Assembly: GCF_029541745.1 (NCBI RefSeq)
Contig: NZ_CP089746.1
Location: 6,147,559-6,211,558, forward strand
Source of the DNA: Streptomyces sp. LX-29
GTDB taxonomy: Bacteria; Actinomycetota; Actinomycetes; Streptomycetales; Streptomycetaceae
Length of the DNA stretch: 64,000 nt
Reading direction: 5' to 3'
Of this stretch, positions 51,888 through 63,330 are shown piece after piece. The notes under the pieces were generated by a model that was not told the DNA's origin, made no database searches, and saw only the letters and a list, made by a program, of their open reading frames with translations. The position numbers were made by a program, and so were the translations under genes. The stretch's first letter is position 1; each line of letters opens with the position of its first letter.

Positions 51888-53090
51888 ATGAAGACGATCG
51901 ACGAGCTTGAGGTCGCCGGGCGGCGGGTGTTCGTCCGCGCCGACCTCAACGTGCCGCTGGAAGGCGACACGATCACGGACGACGGCCGCATCCGCGCCGT
52001 CGCCCCGACCATCGCCAGGCTGGCGGACGCCGGCGCCAGGGTGGTCGTCGCCTCTCACCTGGGCCGCCCCAAGGGCGCCCCGGACCCGCAGTTCTCGCTC
52101 GCGCCGGTCGCGAAGCGTCTCGGTGAGATCCTCGGCAAGCCGGTCGTCTTCGCGGCCGACACCGTGGGGGACAGCGCGAAGGCCACCGTCGCCGCTCTCG
52201 GCGACGGCGAGGTCACGCTGCTGGAGAACCTCCGCTTCAACGCCGGTGAGACCAGCAAGGACGACGCCGAGCGAGGCGCCTTCGCCGACGAGCTGGCCGC
52301 GCTGGCGGACCTGTACGTGGGCGACGGCTTCGGTGCCGTGCACCGCAAGCACGCCTCGGTGTACGACCTGCCGGCCCGGCTGCCGCACGCCGTGGGCGGC
52401 CTGATCTCCACCGAGGTCGGTGTGCTCAAGAAGCTCACCGAGAACGTGGAGCGGCCGTACGTGGTCGTCCTCGGCGGGGCCAAGGTCTCGGACAAGCTCG
52501 GGGTCATCGACCACCTGCTGGAGAAGGCCGACCGCATCCTGGTCGGCGGCGGCATGGCGTACACCTTCCTCAAGGCCAAGGGCCACGAGGTCGGTGTCTC
52601 GCTGCTCCAGGAGGACCAGATCCCGGCCTGCCTGGACTACCTGGCGCGGGCCGAGAAGCGTGGCGTGGAGTTCGTGCTCCCCGTCGATGTGCTGGTCTCG
52701 GCCGAGTTCCCGGACCTGAAGACCAAGGCCCCGGCCAACCCGGACCTGGTCTCCTCGGACGCCATCCCGGCGGACGAGGAGGGTCTGGACATCGGCCCGA
52801 AGACCCGCGAGCTGTACGCGTCGAAGCTGGCGGACGCGGCCACCGTGTTCTGGAACGGGCCGATGGGTGTCTTCGAGCACCCCGACTACGCCAACGGCAC
52901 CAAGGCGGTCGCCCAGGCGCTGGTCGACAGCCCGGCCTTCACGGTCGTCGGTGGCGGCGACTCGGCCGCCGCCGTGCGCCTGCTGGGCTTCGATGAGACC
53001 GCTTTCGGACATATTTCGACCGGTGGCGGGGCCAGCCTCGAGTATCTCGAGGGCAAGACGCTCCCCGGCCTCGCCGCACTGGAGGACTGA
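51888..53090 (+). CDS. pgk: Phosphoglycerate kinase
   Basis: Transfers phosphate from 1,3-bisphosphoglycerate to ADP. The 400-aa protein has the signature RADLNVPLEG at about 17-26, the SHLGRPKG substrate motif, and the C-terminal nucleotide-binding GGGDSAAAVRLLG. ATG 51888 has TAGGAG upstream; the open extension to 51807 overlaps the intergenic hairpin and is rejected. tpiA begins 6 nt after its stop, so the two are co-translated. Confidence 0.98.
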   Translation: MKTIDELEVAGRRVFVRADLNVPLEGDTITDDGRIRAVAPTIARLADAGARVVVASHLGRPKGAPDPQFSLAPVAKRLGEILGKPVVFAADTVGDSAKATVAALGDGEVTLLENLRFNAGETSKDDAERGAFADELAALADLYVGDGFGAVHRKHASVYDLPARLPHAVGGLISTEVGVLKKLTENVERPYVVVLGGAKVSDKLGVIDHLLEKADRILVGGGMAYTFLKAKGHEVGVSLLQEDQIPACLDYLARAEKRGVEFVLPVDVLVSAEFPDLKTKAPANPDLVSSDAIPADEEGLDIGPKTRELYASKLADAATVFWNGPMGVFEHPDYANGTKAVAQALVDSPAFTVVGGGDSAAAVRLLGFDETAFGHISTGGGASLEYLEGKTLPGLAALED

Positions 53091-53096
53091 ACTACC

Positions 53097-53873
53097 GTGA
53101 GTGACCGTATCCCGCTGATGGCGGGCAACTGGAAGATGAACCTCAACCACCTCGAGGCCATCGCGCACGTCCAGAAGCTCGCCTTCGCGCTCGCCGACAA
53201 GGACTACGAGGCCGTCGAGGTCGCGGTCCTGCCGCCCTTCGTCGACCTGCGGTCGGTGCAGACGCTGGTCGACGGCGACAAGCTGAAGATCAAGTACGGC
53301 GCCCAGGACATCTCGGCGCACGACTCGGGCGCGTACACCGGTGAGATCTCCGGCTCGATGCTCGCCAAGCTCAAGTGCACGTACGTCGCGATCGGGCACT
53401 CCGAGCGCCGGCAGTACCACGCCGAGACCGACGAGCTGTGCAACGCCAAGGTGAAGGCCGCCTACCAGCACGGCCTCACCCCGATCCTGTGCGTCGGCGA
53501 GGGCCTGGACGTCCGCAAGGCGGGCAACCAGGTCGCGCACACCCTCGCGCAGGTCGACGGCGCCCTGAAGGACGTCCCGGCCGAGCACGCCGAGTCGATC
53601 GTGATCGCGTACGAGCCGGTGTGGGCCATCGGCACCGGCGAGGTCGCCACCCCCGAGGACGCCCAGGAGGTCTGCGGGGCGATCCGCGGTCGCCTGGCCG
53701 AGCTCTACAGCCAGGAGCTGGCCGACAAGGTCCGCATCCAGTACGGCGGCTCGGTGAAGTCCGGCAACGTGGCGGCGATCATGGCGCAGCCGGACGTGGA
53801 CGGCGCCCTGGTCGGCGGCGCGGCACTGGACGCGGACGAGTTCGTGAAGATCGTCCGGTTCCGCGACCAGTAG
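53097..53873 (+). CDS. tpiA: Triosephosphate isomerase
   Basis: Interconverts dihydroxyacetone phosphate and glyceraldehyde-3-phosphate. The 258-aa TIM barrel has the N-terminal GNWKMN with the substrate-binding Lys, the catalytic His in GHSERR and catalytic Glu in AYEPVWAIGTG, then GGSVKSGN for phosphate binding. GTG 53097 follows pgk by 6 nt, completing the glycolytic operon. Confidence 0.98.
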   Translation: MSDRIPLMAGNWKMNLNHLEAIAHVQKLAFALADKDYEAVEVAVLPPFVDLRSVQTLVDGDKLKIKYGAQDISAHDSGAYTGEISGSMLAKLKCTYVAIGHSERRQYHAETDELCNAKVKAAYQHGLTPILCVGEGLDVRKAGNQVAHTLAQVDGALKDVPAEHAESIVIAYEPVWAIGTGEVATPEDAQEVCGAIRGRLAELYSQELADKVRIQYGGSVKSGNVAAIMAQPDVDGALVGGAALDADEFVKIVRFRDQ

Positions 53874-53881
53874 CAGCTATG

Positions 53882-53902
53882 ACGACGGGTGTCACCCGTC
53901 GT
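53882..53902 (+). terminator. Hairpin after tpiA
   Basis: A near-perfect palindrome, ACGACGGGTG (53882-53891) and CACCCGTCGT (53893-53902), begins 8 nt after the tpiA stop. It may be a terminator or processing site before secG. Confidence 0.55.
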
Positions 53903-53982
53903 ACCCTGTCGGGGCCGGGACCGGCGTGTTCACGCCGCCCCGGCCCCACTCCGTTCTTCAGTCCGAGAGAGTTGGTCCAGCC

Positions 53983-54216
53983 GTGGTCATGGGGTTCTCG
54001 ATCGCCCTCATCATCTTCAGTGTCCTGTTGATGATGCTGGTGCTCATGCACAAGGGGAAGGGTGGCGGTCTGTCCGACATGTTCGGCGGCGGCATGCAGT
54101 CCTCCGTCGGCGGCTCCTCGGTCGCCGAGCGTAACCTCGACCGGATCACCATCGTGGTCGGCCTGCTGTGGTTCGTCTGCATCGTCGCCCTCGGTCTGCT
54201 GATGAAGCTGGATTAA
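53983..54216 (+). CDS. secG: Preprotein translocase subunit SecG
   Basis: Small subunit of the SecYEG channel, promoting cycling of SecA. The 77-aa protein has two membrane helices (about 5-22 and 53-73) joined by the conserved MHKGKGGGLSDMFGGG loop. GTG 53983 is chosen because GAGAG lies about 12 nt upstream; ATG 53989 is also possible. It lies just after the glycolytic operon, a common actinobacterial order. Confidence 0.95.
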   Translation: MVMGFSIALIIFSVLLMMLVLMHKGKGGGLSDMFGGGMQSSVGGSSVAERNLDRITIVVGLLWFVCIVALGLLMKLD

Positions 54217-54287
54217 CTGACGTACCGTCGTCGGCGCGGCCTATCATGGAAGCTGGCGTCTTAGGGGGCGGGTGGTAACTCCTGTCA

Positions 54288-54316
54288 CTGGACGCGCGTT
54301 GGGCCTTACGTAGACT
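54288..54316 (+). promoter_or_regulatory. Promoter of the RbpA-family gene
   Basis: CTGGAC (54288-54293), 17-nt spacer, TAGACT (54311-54316): a good housekeeping-type promoter about 85 nt before the GTG start. A GGAAG near 54248 hints at an SigR-type -35 but no convincing GTT partner follows. Confidence 0.5.
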
Positions 54317-54404
54317 GGGGCGCCCGCAGCGGAGCCGCTCATCGACTCCGTGGCGCAGCCGCTATTCGGCACAGTGCAGCACCATTACGCAGGGAGTTAC
54401 GACC

Positions 54405-54740
54405 GTGGCAAGTGGCAACGCGATCCGAGGGAGTCGGGTCGGAGCGGGGCCGATGGGTGAAGCGGAGCGAGGCGAGTCGGCGCCGCGTCTGCGCATCTCC
54501 TTCTGGTGCTCGAACGAGCACGAGACTCAGCCGAGCTTCGCCAGCGACGCGCAGATTCCGGACACTTGGGACTGCCCCCGCTGCGGCCTCCCGGCCGGCA
54601 AGGACCGGGACAACCCGCCCGCTCCGCCGCGCACCGAGCCGTACAAGACGCATCTGGCATACGTGCGGGAGCGGAGGAGTGACGCCGACGGAGAGGCGAT
54701 CCTCGCCGAGGCGCTCGCCAAGCTCCGTGGGGAGATCTGA
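54405..54740 (+). CDS. RbpA-family RNA polymerase-binding protein (probable RbpB-type paralogue)
   Basis: RbpA proteins bind the housekeeping sigma factor and stabilise the open promoter complex in actinobacteria. The 111-aa protein has the N-terminal IRGSRVG motif, a small zinc-binding core with C35, H39, C57 and C60 (CSNEHE, CPRCG), and the C-terminal sigma-interaction helices (TEPYKTHLAYVRERRSDADGE). It differs from canonical RbpA in the sigma-contact region, where the usual THWDMLMERR reads THLAYVRERR, so I take it as the second family member found in Streptomyces. GTG start at 54405. Confidence 0.88.
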   Translation: MASGNAIRGSRVGAGPMGEAERGESAPRLRISFWCSNEHETQPSFASDAQIPDTWDCPRCGLPAGKDRDNPPAPPRTEPYKTHLAYVRERRSDADGEAILAEALAKLRGEI

Positions 54741-54757
54741 CGAACACGCACCTGTGA

Positions 54758-54794
54758 CCGGCCCGGTGGGAAGAACCCCTTCCCACCGGGCCGG
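54758..54794 (+). terminator. Terminator after the RbpA-family gene
   Basis: A perfect 16-bp stem (54758-54773 with 54779-54794), 5-nt loop, followed by a short CTTTT tract. Confidence 0.88.
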
Positions 54795-54916
54795 ACGCTT
54801 TTCGCCGGGCAGAGGCCCGGGTGGGCGCCGAACACGCCGACGCCACTGATCGACTGGCGTCCTCGCGGCCGTAAGGTGGGTGGCGGCGGGGTGCAGGTAC
54901 GAGAAGAAGTGGGCTG

Positions 54917-56578
54917 ATGTCCGAGATGAACAAGGAAGGCCGCGGCAGGCTGGACCGGATGCCTGAGTGGCACGCGCTGGCCAAGCACCGTCAGGAACTG
55001 GGCGACGCGCATCTGCGCGACCTGTTCGCCGAGGACCCCGGGCGCGCGCGGCGGCTCAGCCTCCAGGTCGGTGACCTCCATCTGGACTACTCCAAGCAGC
55101 TGGTGACCGACGAGACCCTGCGGCGCTTGCGCGAGCTGGCCGAGGCGGCCGGGGTGGCGGAGCTGCGGGACGCCATGTTCCGCGGCGAGAAGATCAACAA
55201 CACCGAGGGCCGCGCGGTGCTGCACACCGCGCTGCGGGCGCCGCGGTCCGCCGTCATCAAGGTGGACGGCAAGGACGTCGTCCCGGATGTCTACGCGGTG
55301 CTCACCAAGATGACGACCTTCGCCGAGAAGGTCCGCTCCGGGCACTGGACCGGGCACACCGGCAAGCCCGTCAAGAACGTGGTCAACGTCGGCATCGGCG
55401 GCTCCGACCTCGGCCCGGCGATGGCGTACGAGGCGCTGCGCTCCTACACCGCGCGGGACCTGAACTTCCGCTTCGTCTCCAACGTGGACGGGGCGGACCT
55501 GCACGAGGCGGTGCGGGACCTGGACCCGGCCGAGACGCTGTTCGTCATCGCCTCCAAGACGTTCACCACCATCGAGACCATCACCAACGCCACCTCGGCC
55601 CGCGACTGGCTGCTGAGCGGCCTGGGCGCCGGTCAGGAGGCGGTGGCCAAGCACTTCGTGGCGCTGTCCACCAACGCCGAGAAGGTCGCCGAGTTCGGCA
55701 TCGACACGGCCAACATGTTCGAGTTCTGGGACTGGGTCGGCGGCCGCTACTCCTACGACTCGGCCATCGGCCTCTCGCTGATGATCGCCATCGGTCCGGA
55801 CCGGTTCCGCGAGATGCTCGCCGGCTTCCATCTGATGGACGAACACTTCCGCACCGCTCCCCTCGAGGAGAACGCGCCGCTGCTGCTCGGCCTGCTGGGT
55901 GTCTGGTACAACAACTTCCACGACGCACAGGCCCACGCGGTCCTGCCGTACAGTCACTATCTGTCCAAGTTCACGGCTTACCTCCAGCAGCTGGACATGG
56001 AGTCCAACGGCAAGTCGGTGGACCGGCAGGGCGAGTCGGTGAACTGGCAGACCGGCCCGGTGGTCTGGGGCACTCCCGGCACCAACGGCCAGCACGCCTA
56101 CTACCAGCTGCTCCACCAGGGCACCAAGCTGGTGCCGGCCGACCTGATCGGCTTCGCCAAGCCGGTGGAGGACCTGCGGCCGGGCCTGGCCGACCAGCAC
56201 GACCTGTTGATGGCGAACCTCTTCGCCCAGGGTCAGGCGCTGGCCTTCGGCAAGACGGCGGAGGAGGTCGCCGCGGAGGGCGTGCCGGCCGAGCAGGTGC
56301 CGCACCGCACCTTCCGCGGCAACCACCCGACGACCACCATCCTGGCCAGCGAGCTCACCCCCTCGGTGCTCGGCCAGCTCATCGCGCTGTACGAGCACAA
56401 GGTGTTCGTCCAGGGCGCCATCTGGGACATCGACTCCTTCGACCAGTGGGGCGTGGAGCTGGGGAAGGTGCTCGCCAAGCGGGTGGAGCCGGCGTTGACC
56501 ACCGGCGCCGAGGTGCCGGGGCTGGACAGCTCGACCGCCGCGCTGGTGGCCACGTACCGCTCGCTGCGGGGGCGCTGA
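54917..56578 (+). CDS. pgi: Glucose-6-phosphate isomerase
   Basis: Interconverts glucose-6-phosphate and fructose-6-phosphate. The 553-aa protein has NVGIGGSDLGPAMAYEAL, the phosphate-binding SKTFTTIET, GGRYSYDSAIGLSLMIA with the catalytic Arg region, and FRGNHPTT. Length and order fit the large bacterial Pgi. ATG 54917 follows GAAGAAGTGGG. A perfect bidirectional terminator separates it from the convergent pentose-phosphate operon. Confidence 0.98.
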   Translation: MSEMNKEGRGRLDRMPEWHALAKHRQELGDAHLRDLFAEDPGRARRLSLQVGDLHLDYSKQLVTDETLRRLRELAEAAGVAELRDAMFRGEKINNTEGRAVLHTALRAPRSAVIKVDGKDVVPDVYAVLTKMTTFAEKVRSGHWTGHTGKPVKNVVNVGIGGSDLGPAMAYEALRSYTARDLNFRFVSNVDGADLHEAVRDLDPAETLFVIASKTFTTIETITNATSARDWLLSGLGAGQEAVAKHFVALSTNAEKVAEFGIDTANMFEFWDWVGGRYSYDSAIGLSLMIAIGPDRFREMLAGFHLMDEHFRTAPLEENAPLLLGLLGVWYNNFHDAQAHAVLPYSHYLSKFTAYLQQLDMESNGKSVDRQGESVNWQTGPVVWGTPGTNGQHAYYQLLHQGTKLVPADLIGFAKPVEDLRPGLADQHDLLMANLFAQGQALAFGKTAEEVAAEGVPAEQVPHRTFRGNHPTTTILASELTPSVLGQLIALYEHKVFVQGAIWDIDSFDQWGVELGKVLAKRVEPALTTGAEVPGLDSSTAALVATYRSLRGR

Positions 56579-56604
56579 TCCTCCTCACCCCTCGCCTTTG
56601 AGAA

Positions 56605-56650
56605 ATGACTGAGCCCTCAGCCGCCGACAGGTGGCTGAGGGCTCAGTCAT
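56605..56650. terminator. Bidirectional terminator between pgi and pgl
   Basis: A perfect 18-bp stem (56605-56622 with 56633-56650) with a 10-nt loop lies between the two convergent stop codons. It can end transcription from both sides. Confidence 0.9.
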
Positions 56651-56660
56651 GGGAGGGAGG

Positions 56661-57443
56661 TTACGGCGACGCCGGGGGGTACAACCCGCGCGGCAGGCCC
56701 GCGGCGGCGGCCGCGTCCAGCAGCCAGAGCGTGCGGTGCGTGCCGCGCGCGCCGGCGGCGGGAGCCTGGAGCTCGCCGGCGCCGGACAGCGCGATCGCCA
56801 CCGCGTTGGCCTTGTCCTCGCCCGCCGCGAGCAGCCAGACCTCGCGGGCCGCGCGGATGGCGGGAAGGGTCAGCGAGACCCGGTTCGGCGGCGGCTTGGG
56901 CGCGCCGCGCACCCCGACGACGGTGCGCTCGGTCTCCCGCACTCCGGGGAGTTCGGGGAAGAGCGAGGCGACATGGGTGTCCGGTCCGACGCCCAGCAGC
57001 AGCACGTCGAAGGCCGGCACCCCGCTGTGGTCCTCGGGGCCCGCGGCCGCGGCCAGCTCGGCGGCGTACGCCTCGGCCGCCGCCTCCGCGTCGTTGCCGA
57101 GCGGACCGTCCGAGGCGGGCATCGGGTGCACCCGCGCCGGATCCAGCCCGACCGAGTCCAGCAGCGCCTTGCGGGCCTGGGTGACATTGCGCTCCGGGTC
57201 GCCCTCGGGCAGCAGCCGCTCGTCGCCCCACCACAGGTCCAGCCGGGACCAGTCCACGGCGTCGCGCGCCGGGGCGGCGGCGAGCGCGGCCAGCAGGCCG
57301 TTGCCGTTGCGCCCGCCGGTCAGCACGACCGAGGCGGAGCCGCGGGCGGCCTGGGCGTCCACGATCTTCGTGATCAGCCGGGCCGCCGCGGCCTGCGCCA
57401 TCAGCTCCTTGTCCCGGTGGACGACGACCTGGGGCGTGCTCAC
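56661..57443 (-). CDS. pgl: 6-phosphogluconolactonase
   Basis: Hydrolyses 6-phosphogluconolactone in the oxidative pentose-phosphate pathway. The 260-aa SugK/NagB-fold protein shows VVLTGGRNGNGLLAAL, WSRLDLWWGDERLLP and LLLGVGPDTHVASLFP, the usual motifs. GTG 57443 overlaps the opcA stop (GTGA), so translation is coupled. It is last in the minus-strand operon tkt-tal-zwf-opcA-pgl. Confidence 0.95.
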   Translation of the reverse strand: MSTPQVVVHRDKELMAQAAAARLITKIVDAQAARGSASVVLTGGRNGNGLLAALAAAPARDAVDWSRLDLWWGDERLLPEGDPERNVTQARKALLDSVGLDPARVHPMPASDGPLGNDAEAAAEAYAAELAAAAGPEDHSGVPAFDVLLLGVGPDTHVASLFPELPGVRETERTVVGVRGAPKPPPNRVSLTLPAIRAAREVWLLAAGEDKANAVAIALSGAGELQAPAAGARGTHRTLWLLDAAAAAGLPRGLYPPASP

Positions 57444-58558
57444 TTCGCCGCCTTCTTGGCCGCGGCGGCCGTCTTCTTGGCGGCGGGAGCCGCGGCGGGC
57501 TCGCCGGCACCCGGGGCCTGGGCGGCGGCCTCGGCGGCGGTGCCCTTGTCGGCCTTGTCGGCCTCAGCCTTGTCGGCCCCGGCCTTGGCGGGCTTCTCGG
57601 CGGCGGCCTTCGCGGCCTTGTCGCCCTGGCCGTCGGCGCTCAGGCTGCTCACACCGAACTTGATCGCCCTGGCGTACATCTCGTCCGGGTCCAGCCGGCG
57701 CAGCTCCTCCGCGATGAGCTCGGCGGTCTCCCGCCGCTGGAGCGCCACATGCCGGTCCGGCTGGCCCGGCATGGCCAGCTCGGCCATCGAGCCGTTGGCG
57801 CGGTCCAGGCAGATGGTGCCGTCGGCGGTCTCCAGACGCACCGCGGTCAGCCCGGGGCCGTCCGAGATGCGCCGCTCCACCGGCACTCCGAGCCGCTCGG
57901 CCAGCCACAGCGCGAGCAGCTCGGTGCTCGGGTTGTACGCCTCGCCCTCGACGACCGCGGACGTGATGGCCGAGTGCTTCTGGTCCAGGGCGGCGGCCAG
58001 CACGCTGCGCCAGGGCGTGATGCGCGTCCAGGCCAGATCGGTGTCGCCCGGGGTGTAGGTCTCGGCGCGCAGCCCGAGGGTCGCGACCGGGTCCTCCGTG
58101 GCCTGGGCGTCGGTGATGCGGCGCGCGGCGAGCCGACCGAGCAGGTCCTGGCTGGGGTGCTCGGGGGCCTCCTCCGGCCACCAGACCACCACCGGGGCGT
58201 CCGGCAGCAGCAGCGGCAGCACCACCGAGTGGGCGTGGTTGGCCAGCTCGCCGTGGAGTCGCAGCAGCACCGTCTCACCGGTGGCCATCTCGCCCGCGAC
58301 CCGCACCTCCGCGTCCAGCCGGGCCATCTTGCGGTCGCGCGGGGAGCGGCCCGGCCGCTTGATGACGACCAGGATGCGGGAGGGGTGTTCCTTCGAGGCG
58401 TCGCTCGCGGCCTTGAGCGCGTCGTAGGCGTTCCCCTCGTCGGTGACGATGACGAGGGTGAGCACCATGCCGGTGGCCGGGGAGCCTATCGCCCGGCGTG
58501 CCTTGACCAGAGCGGAGTTGATCTGGCTGGACGTGGTGTCCGTGAGATCGATGTTCAT
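57440..58558 (-). CDS. opcA: Glucose-6-phosphate dehydrogenase assembly protein OpcA
   Basis: Needed for activity or assembly of glucose-6-phosphate dehydrogenase, as shown in cyanobacteria and corynebacteria. The 372-aa protein starts MNIDLTDTTSSQIN and contains the conserved VLTLVIVTDEGNAYDAL, PDAPVVVWWPEEAP and ADLAWTRITPWR-like segments. A C-terminal tail of roughly 70 Ala/Lys-rich residues is probably disordered. The ATG overlaps the zwf stop by 4 nt (ATGA). Confidence 0.96.
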   Translation of the reverse strand: MNIDLTDTTSSQINSALVKARRAIGSPATGMVLTLVIVTDEGNAYDALKAASDASKEHPSRILVVIKRPGRSPRDRKMARLDAEVRVAGEMATGETVLLRLHGELANHAHSVVLPLLLPDAPVVVWWPEEAPEHPSQDLLGRLAARRITDAQATEDPVATLGLRAETYTPGDTDLAWTRITPWRSVLAAALDQKHSAITSAVVEGEAYNPSTELLALWLAERLGVPVERRISDGPGLTAVRLETADGTICLDRANGSMAELAMPGQPDRHVALQRRETAELIAEELRRLDPDEMYARAIKFGVSSLSADGQGDKAAKAAAEKPAKAGADKAEADKADKGTAAEAAAQAPGAGEPAAAPAAKKTAAAAKKAAK

Positions 58559-60081
58559 GGCCGACGCCAGCTCCGTCCGTCTCGTGCGAGCATCTCGTCC
58601 GCCGCCTTCGGCCCCCAGGTCCCGGCGGTGTACTGCTCGGGCTTGCCGTGCTTGTCCCAGTACTCCTCGATCGGGTCGAGGATCCGCCAGGACTCCTCCA
58701 CCTCCTGGTGGCGCGGGAAGAGGTTGGCGTCGCCGAGCAGCACATCGAGCAGCAGCCGCTCGTACGCCTCCGGGCTGGACTCGGTGAAGGACTCGCCGTA
58801 GGCGAAGTCCATGGTCACGTCCCGGATCTCCATGGAGGTGCCGGGCACCTTGGAGCCGAACCGGATGGTGACGCCCTCGTCCGGCTGCACCCGGATCACC
58901 AGGGCGTTCTGCCCCAGCTCCTGGGTCTCGCTGCTGTCGAAGGGGGAGTGCGGGGCGCGCTGGAAGACCACCGCGATCTCGGTGACCCGGCGGCCCAGCC
59001 GCTTGCCGGTGCGCAGGTAGAAGGGGACCCCGGCCCAGCGGCGGTTGTCGATCTCCAGCTTGATGGCGGCGTAGGTGTCGGTCTTCGACTGGGGGTCGAT
59101 GCCCTCCTCCTCGAGGTAGCCGAGCACCTCCTCGCCGCCCTGCCAGCCGTGCGCGTACTGGCCGCGCACGGTGTGCTTGCCCAGCTCGCGCGGGAGCTTG
59201 ACGGCCTTGAGCACCTTCAGCTTCTCGGTGACCAGCGCCTTGGCGTCGAAGGAGGAGGGCTCCTCCATGGCGGTCAGGGCGAGCAGCTGGAGCAGGTGGT
59301 TCTGGATCACGTCGCGGGCGGCGCCGATGCCGTCGTAGTAGCCCGCGCGACCGCCGATGCCGATGTCCTCGGCCATGGTGATCTGCACATGGTCGACGTA
59401 CGAACGGTTCCACAGCGGCTCGAACATCGTGTTGGCGAAGCGCAGCGCCATGATGTTCTGGACGGTCTCCTTGCCCAGGTAGTGGTCGATACGGAAGACC
59501 TCGTTGGGCGGGAAGACCTGGTGCACGACCTGGTTGAGCTCCTGGGCGCTGGCCAGGTCGTGGCCGAAGGGCTTCTCGATGACGGCGCGCCGCCAGGAGT
59601 CGCCGGTGCCGTCGGACAGCCCGTGCTTCTTGAGCTGCTGGACGACGGTGGGGAAGAACTTCGGGGGCACCGAGAGGTAGAAGGCGAAGTTGCCGCCGGT
59701 GCCGCGCGCCTTGTCCAGCTCCTCGATGGTGGTCTTGAGCTGGTCGAAGGCCTCGTCGTCGGCGAAGTCGCCGGGCACGAAGCGGAAGCCCTCGGCGAGC
59801 TGCTGCCAGACCTCCTCGCGGAAGGGGGTGCGGGCGTGCTCCTTGACCGCGTCGTGCACGACCTGGGCGAAGTCCTCATGCTCCCAGTCGCGCCGGGCGA
59901 AGCCGACGAGCGAGAAGCCCGGCGGCAGAAGCCCGCGGTTGGCCAGGTCGTATACGGCCGGCATCAGCTTTTTACGTGACAAATCGCCCGTGACGCCGAA
60001 AATCACCAGGCCCGACGGCCCCGCGATGCGCGGGAGCCGTCGGTCCGATGCGTCACGCAGCGGATTGCTGCTGGTGTTCAC
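58555..60081 (-). CDS. zwf: Glucose-6-phosphate 1-dehydrogenase
   Basis: NADP-dependent first step of the oxidative pentose-phosphate pathway, a main NADPH source. The 508-aa protein has the nucleotide-binding GVTGDLSRKK, the active-site RIDHYLGKETVQN and the EKPFGHDLASA strand. GTG 60081 has GGAGG 9-14 nt upstream; the longer frame to 60411 would run into tal and is rejected. It follows tal by 5 nt and overlaps opcA. Confidence 0.97.
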   Translation of the reverse strand: MNTSSNPLRDASDRRLPRIAGPSGLVIFGVTGDLSRKKLMPAVYDLANRGLLPPGFSLVGFARRDWEHEDFAQVVHDAVKEHARTPFREEVWQQLAEGFRFVPGDFADDEAFDQLKTTIEELDKARGTGGNFAFYLSVPPKFFPTVVQQLKKHGLSDGTGDSWRRAVIEKPFGHDLASAQELNQVVHQVFPPNEVFRIDHYLGKETVQNIMALRFANTMFEPLWNRSYVDHVQITMAEDIGIGGRAGYYDGIGAARDVIQNHLLQLLALTAMEEPSSFDAKALVTEKLKVLKAVKLPRELGKHTVRGQYAHGWQGGEEVLGYLEEEGIDPQSKTDTYAAIKLEIDNRRWAGVPFYLRTGKRLGRRVTEIAVVFQRAPHSPFDSSETQELGQNALVIRVQPDEGVTIRFGSKVPGTSMEIRDVTMDFAYGESFTESSPEAYERLLLDVLLGDANLFPRHQEVEESWRILDPIEEYWDKHGKPEQYTAGTWGPKAADEMLARDGRSWRRP

Positions 60082-60086
60082 CGCGC

Positions 60087-61205
60087 TCAGGCCTCCGAGG
60101 GGGCGAGGCGCTTGAGCTCCGCCTCCGTGGACGCCAGCAGGTCGTTCCAGGAAGCCTCGAACTTCTCCACGCCCTCGTCCTCGAGCAGCTGCACGACCTC
60201 GTCGTAGGAGATACCGAGCTTGGCGATGGCCTCCAGGTCGGCCTTGGCCGCCTCGTAGGTGCCGCGCACCGTGTCGCCGGTGATCTGGCCGTGGTCGGCG
60301 GTGGCCACCAGGGTGGCCTCCGGCATGGTGTTCACCGTGCCCGGGGCGACCAGCTCGTCCACGTACAGCGTGTCCTTGTACTCCGGGTCCTTGACGCCGG
60401 TGGAGGCCCACAGCGGACGCTGCTTGTGGGCGCCCGCCTTGTCCAGGGCGGCCCAGCGGTCGGAGGAGAAGACCTCCTCGTACGCCTGGTAGGCCAGCCG
60501 CGCGTTGGCCAGGGCGGCCTTGCCGCGCAGGCCCTTGGCCTCGTCGCTGCCCAGCTTGTCCAGCCGCTTGTCGATCTCGGCGTCCACACGGGAGACGAAG
60601 AACGAGGCCACGGAACGGATCTTGGACAGGTCCAGCCCGGCCGCCTTGGCCTTCTCCAGGCCGGCCAGGTAGGCGTCCATCACCTCGCGGTAGCGCTCCA
60701 GCGAGAAGATCAGCGTGACGTTGACGCTGATACCGAGGCCGATGACCTCGGTGATCGCCGGGAGGCCGGCCTTGGTGGCCGGGATCTTGATGAGGGCGTT
60801 CGGCCGGTCGACCAGCCAGGCCAGCTGCTTGGCCTCGGCGATGGTGGCCGCGGTCTCGTGGGCCAGCCGCGGGTCGACCTCGATGGAGACCCGACCGTCC
60901 TGGCCGCCGGTCGCGTCGAAGACCGGGCGCAGGATGTCGGCCGCGTCGCGCACGTCCACCGTGGTGATCATGCGGACGGCCTCGTCCACGGTGACCTTGC
61001 GGACCGCGAGGTCCGCGAGCTGGGACTCGTAGCCGTCGCCGCCCGAGATCGCCTTCTGGAAGATCGACGGGTTGGTGGTCACGCCGACCACGTGCTGCTG
61101 GTCGATCAGCTCGGCGAGGTTGCCCGAGGTGATCCGCTTGCGCGACAGGTCGTCAAGCCAGATCGCGACGCCTTCGTCGGAGAGGCGCTTGAGTGCGTCT
61201 GTCAT
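60087..61205 (-). CDS. tal: Transaldolase
   Basis: Transfers a dihydroxyacetone unit between sugar phosphates in the non-oxidative pentose-phosphate pathway. The 372-aa protein has the SIFQKAISGGDGYE N-terminal region, a VTTNPS motif, and IKIPATKAGLPA bearing the Schiff-base lysine. ATG 61205 follows TAGGAGATG. It lies 34 nt downstream of tkt and 5 nt before zwf. Confidence 0.97.
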   Translation of the reverse strand: MTDALKRLSDEGVAIWLDDLSRKRITSGNLAELIDQQHVVGVTTNPSIFQKAISGGDGYESQLADLAVRKVTVDEAVRMITTVDVRDAADILRPVFDATGGQDGRVSIEVDPRLAHETAATIAEAKQLAWLVDRPNALIKIPATKAGLPAITEVIGLGISVNVTLIFSLERYREVMDAYLAGLEKAKAAGLDLSKIRSVASFFVSRVDAEIDKRLDKLGSDEAKGLRGKAALANARLAYQAYEEVFSSDRWAALDKAGAHKQRPLWASTGVKDPEYKDTLYVDELVAPGTVNTMPEATLVATADHGQITGDTVRGTYEAAKADLEAIAKLGISYDEVVQLLEDEGVEKFEASWNDLLASTEAELKRLAPSEA

Positions 61206-61239
61206 GGGAATTGCATCTCCTACTAGTCGTGTAAAAGCG

Positions 61240-63330
<2,091 letters not shown>

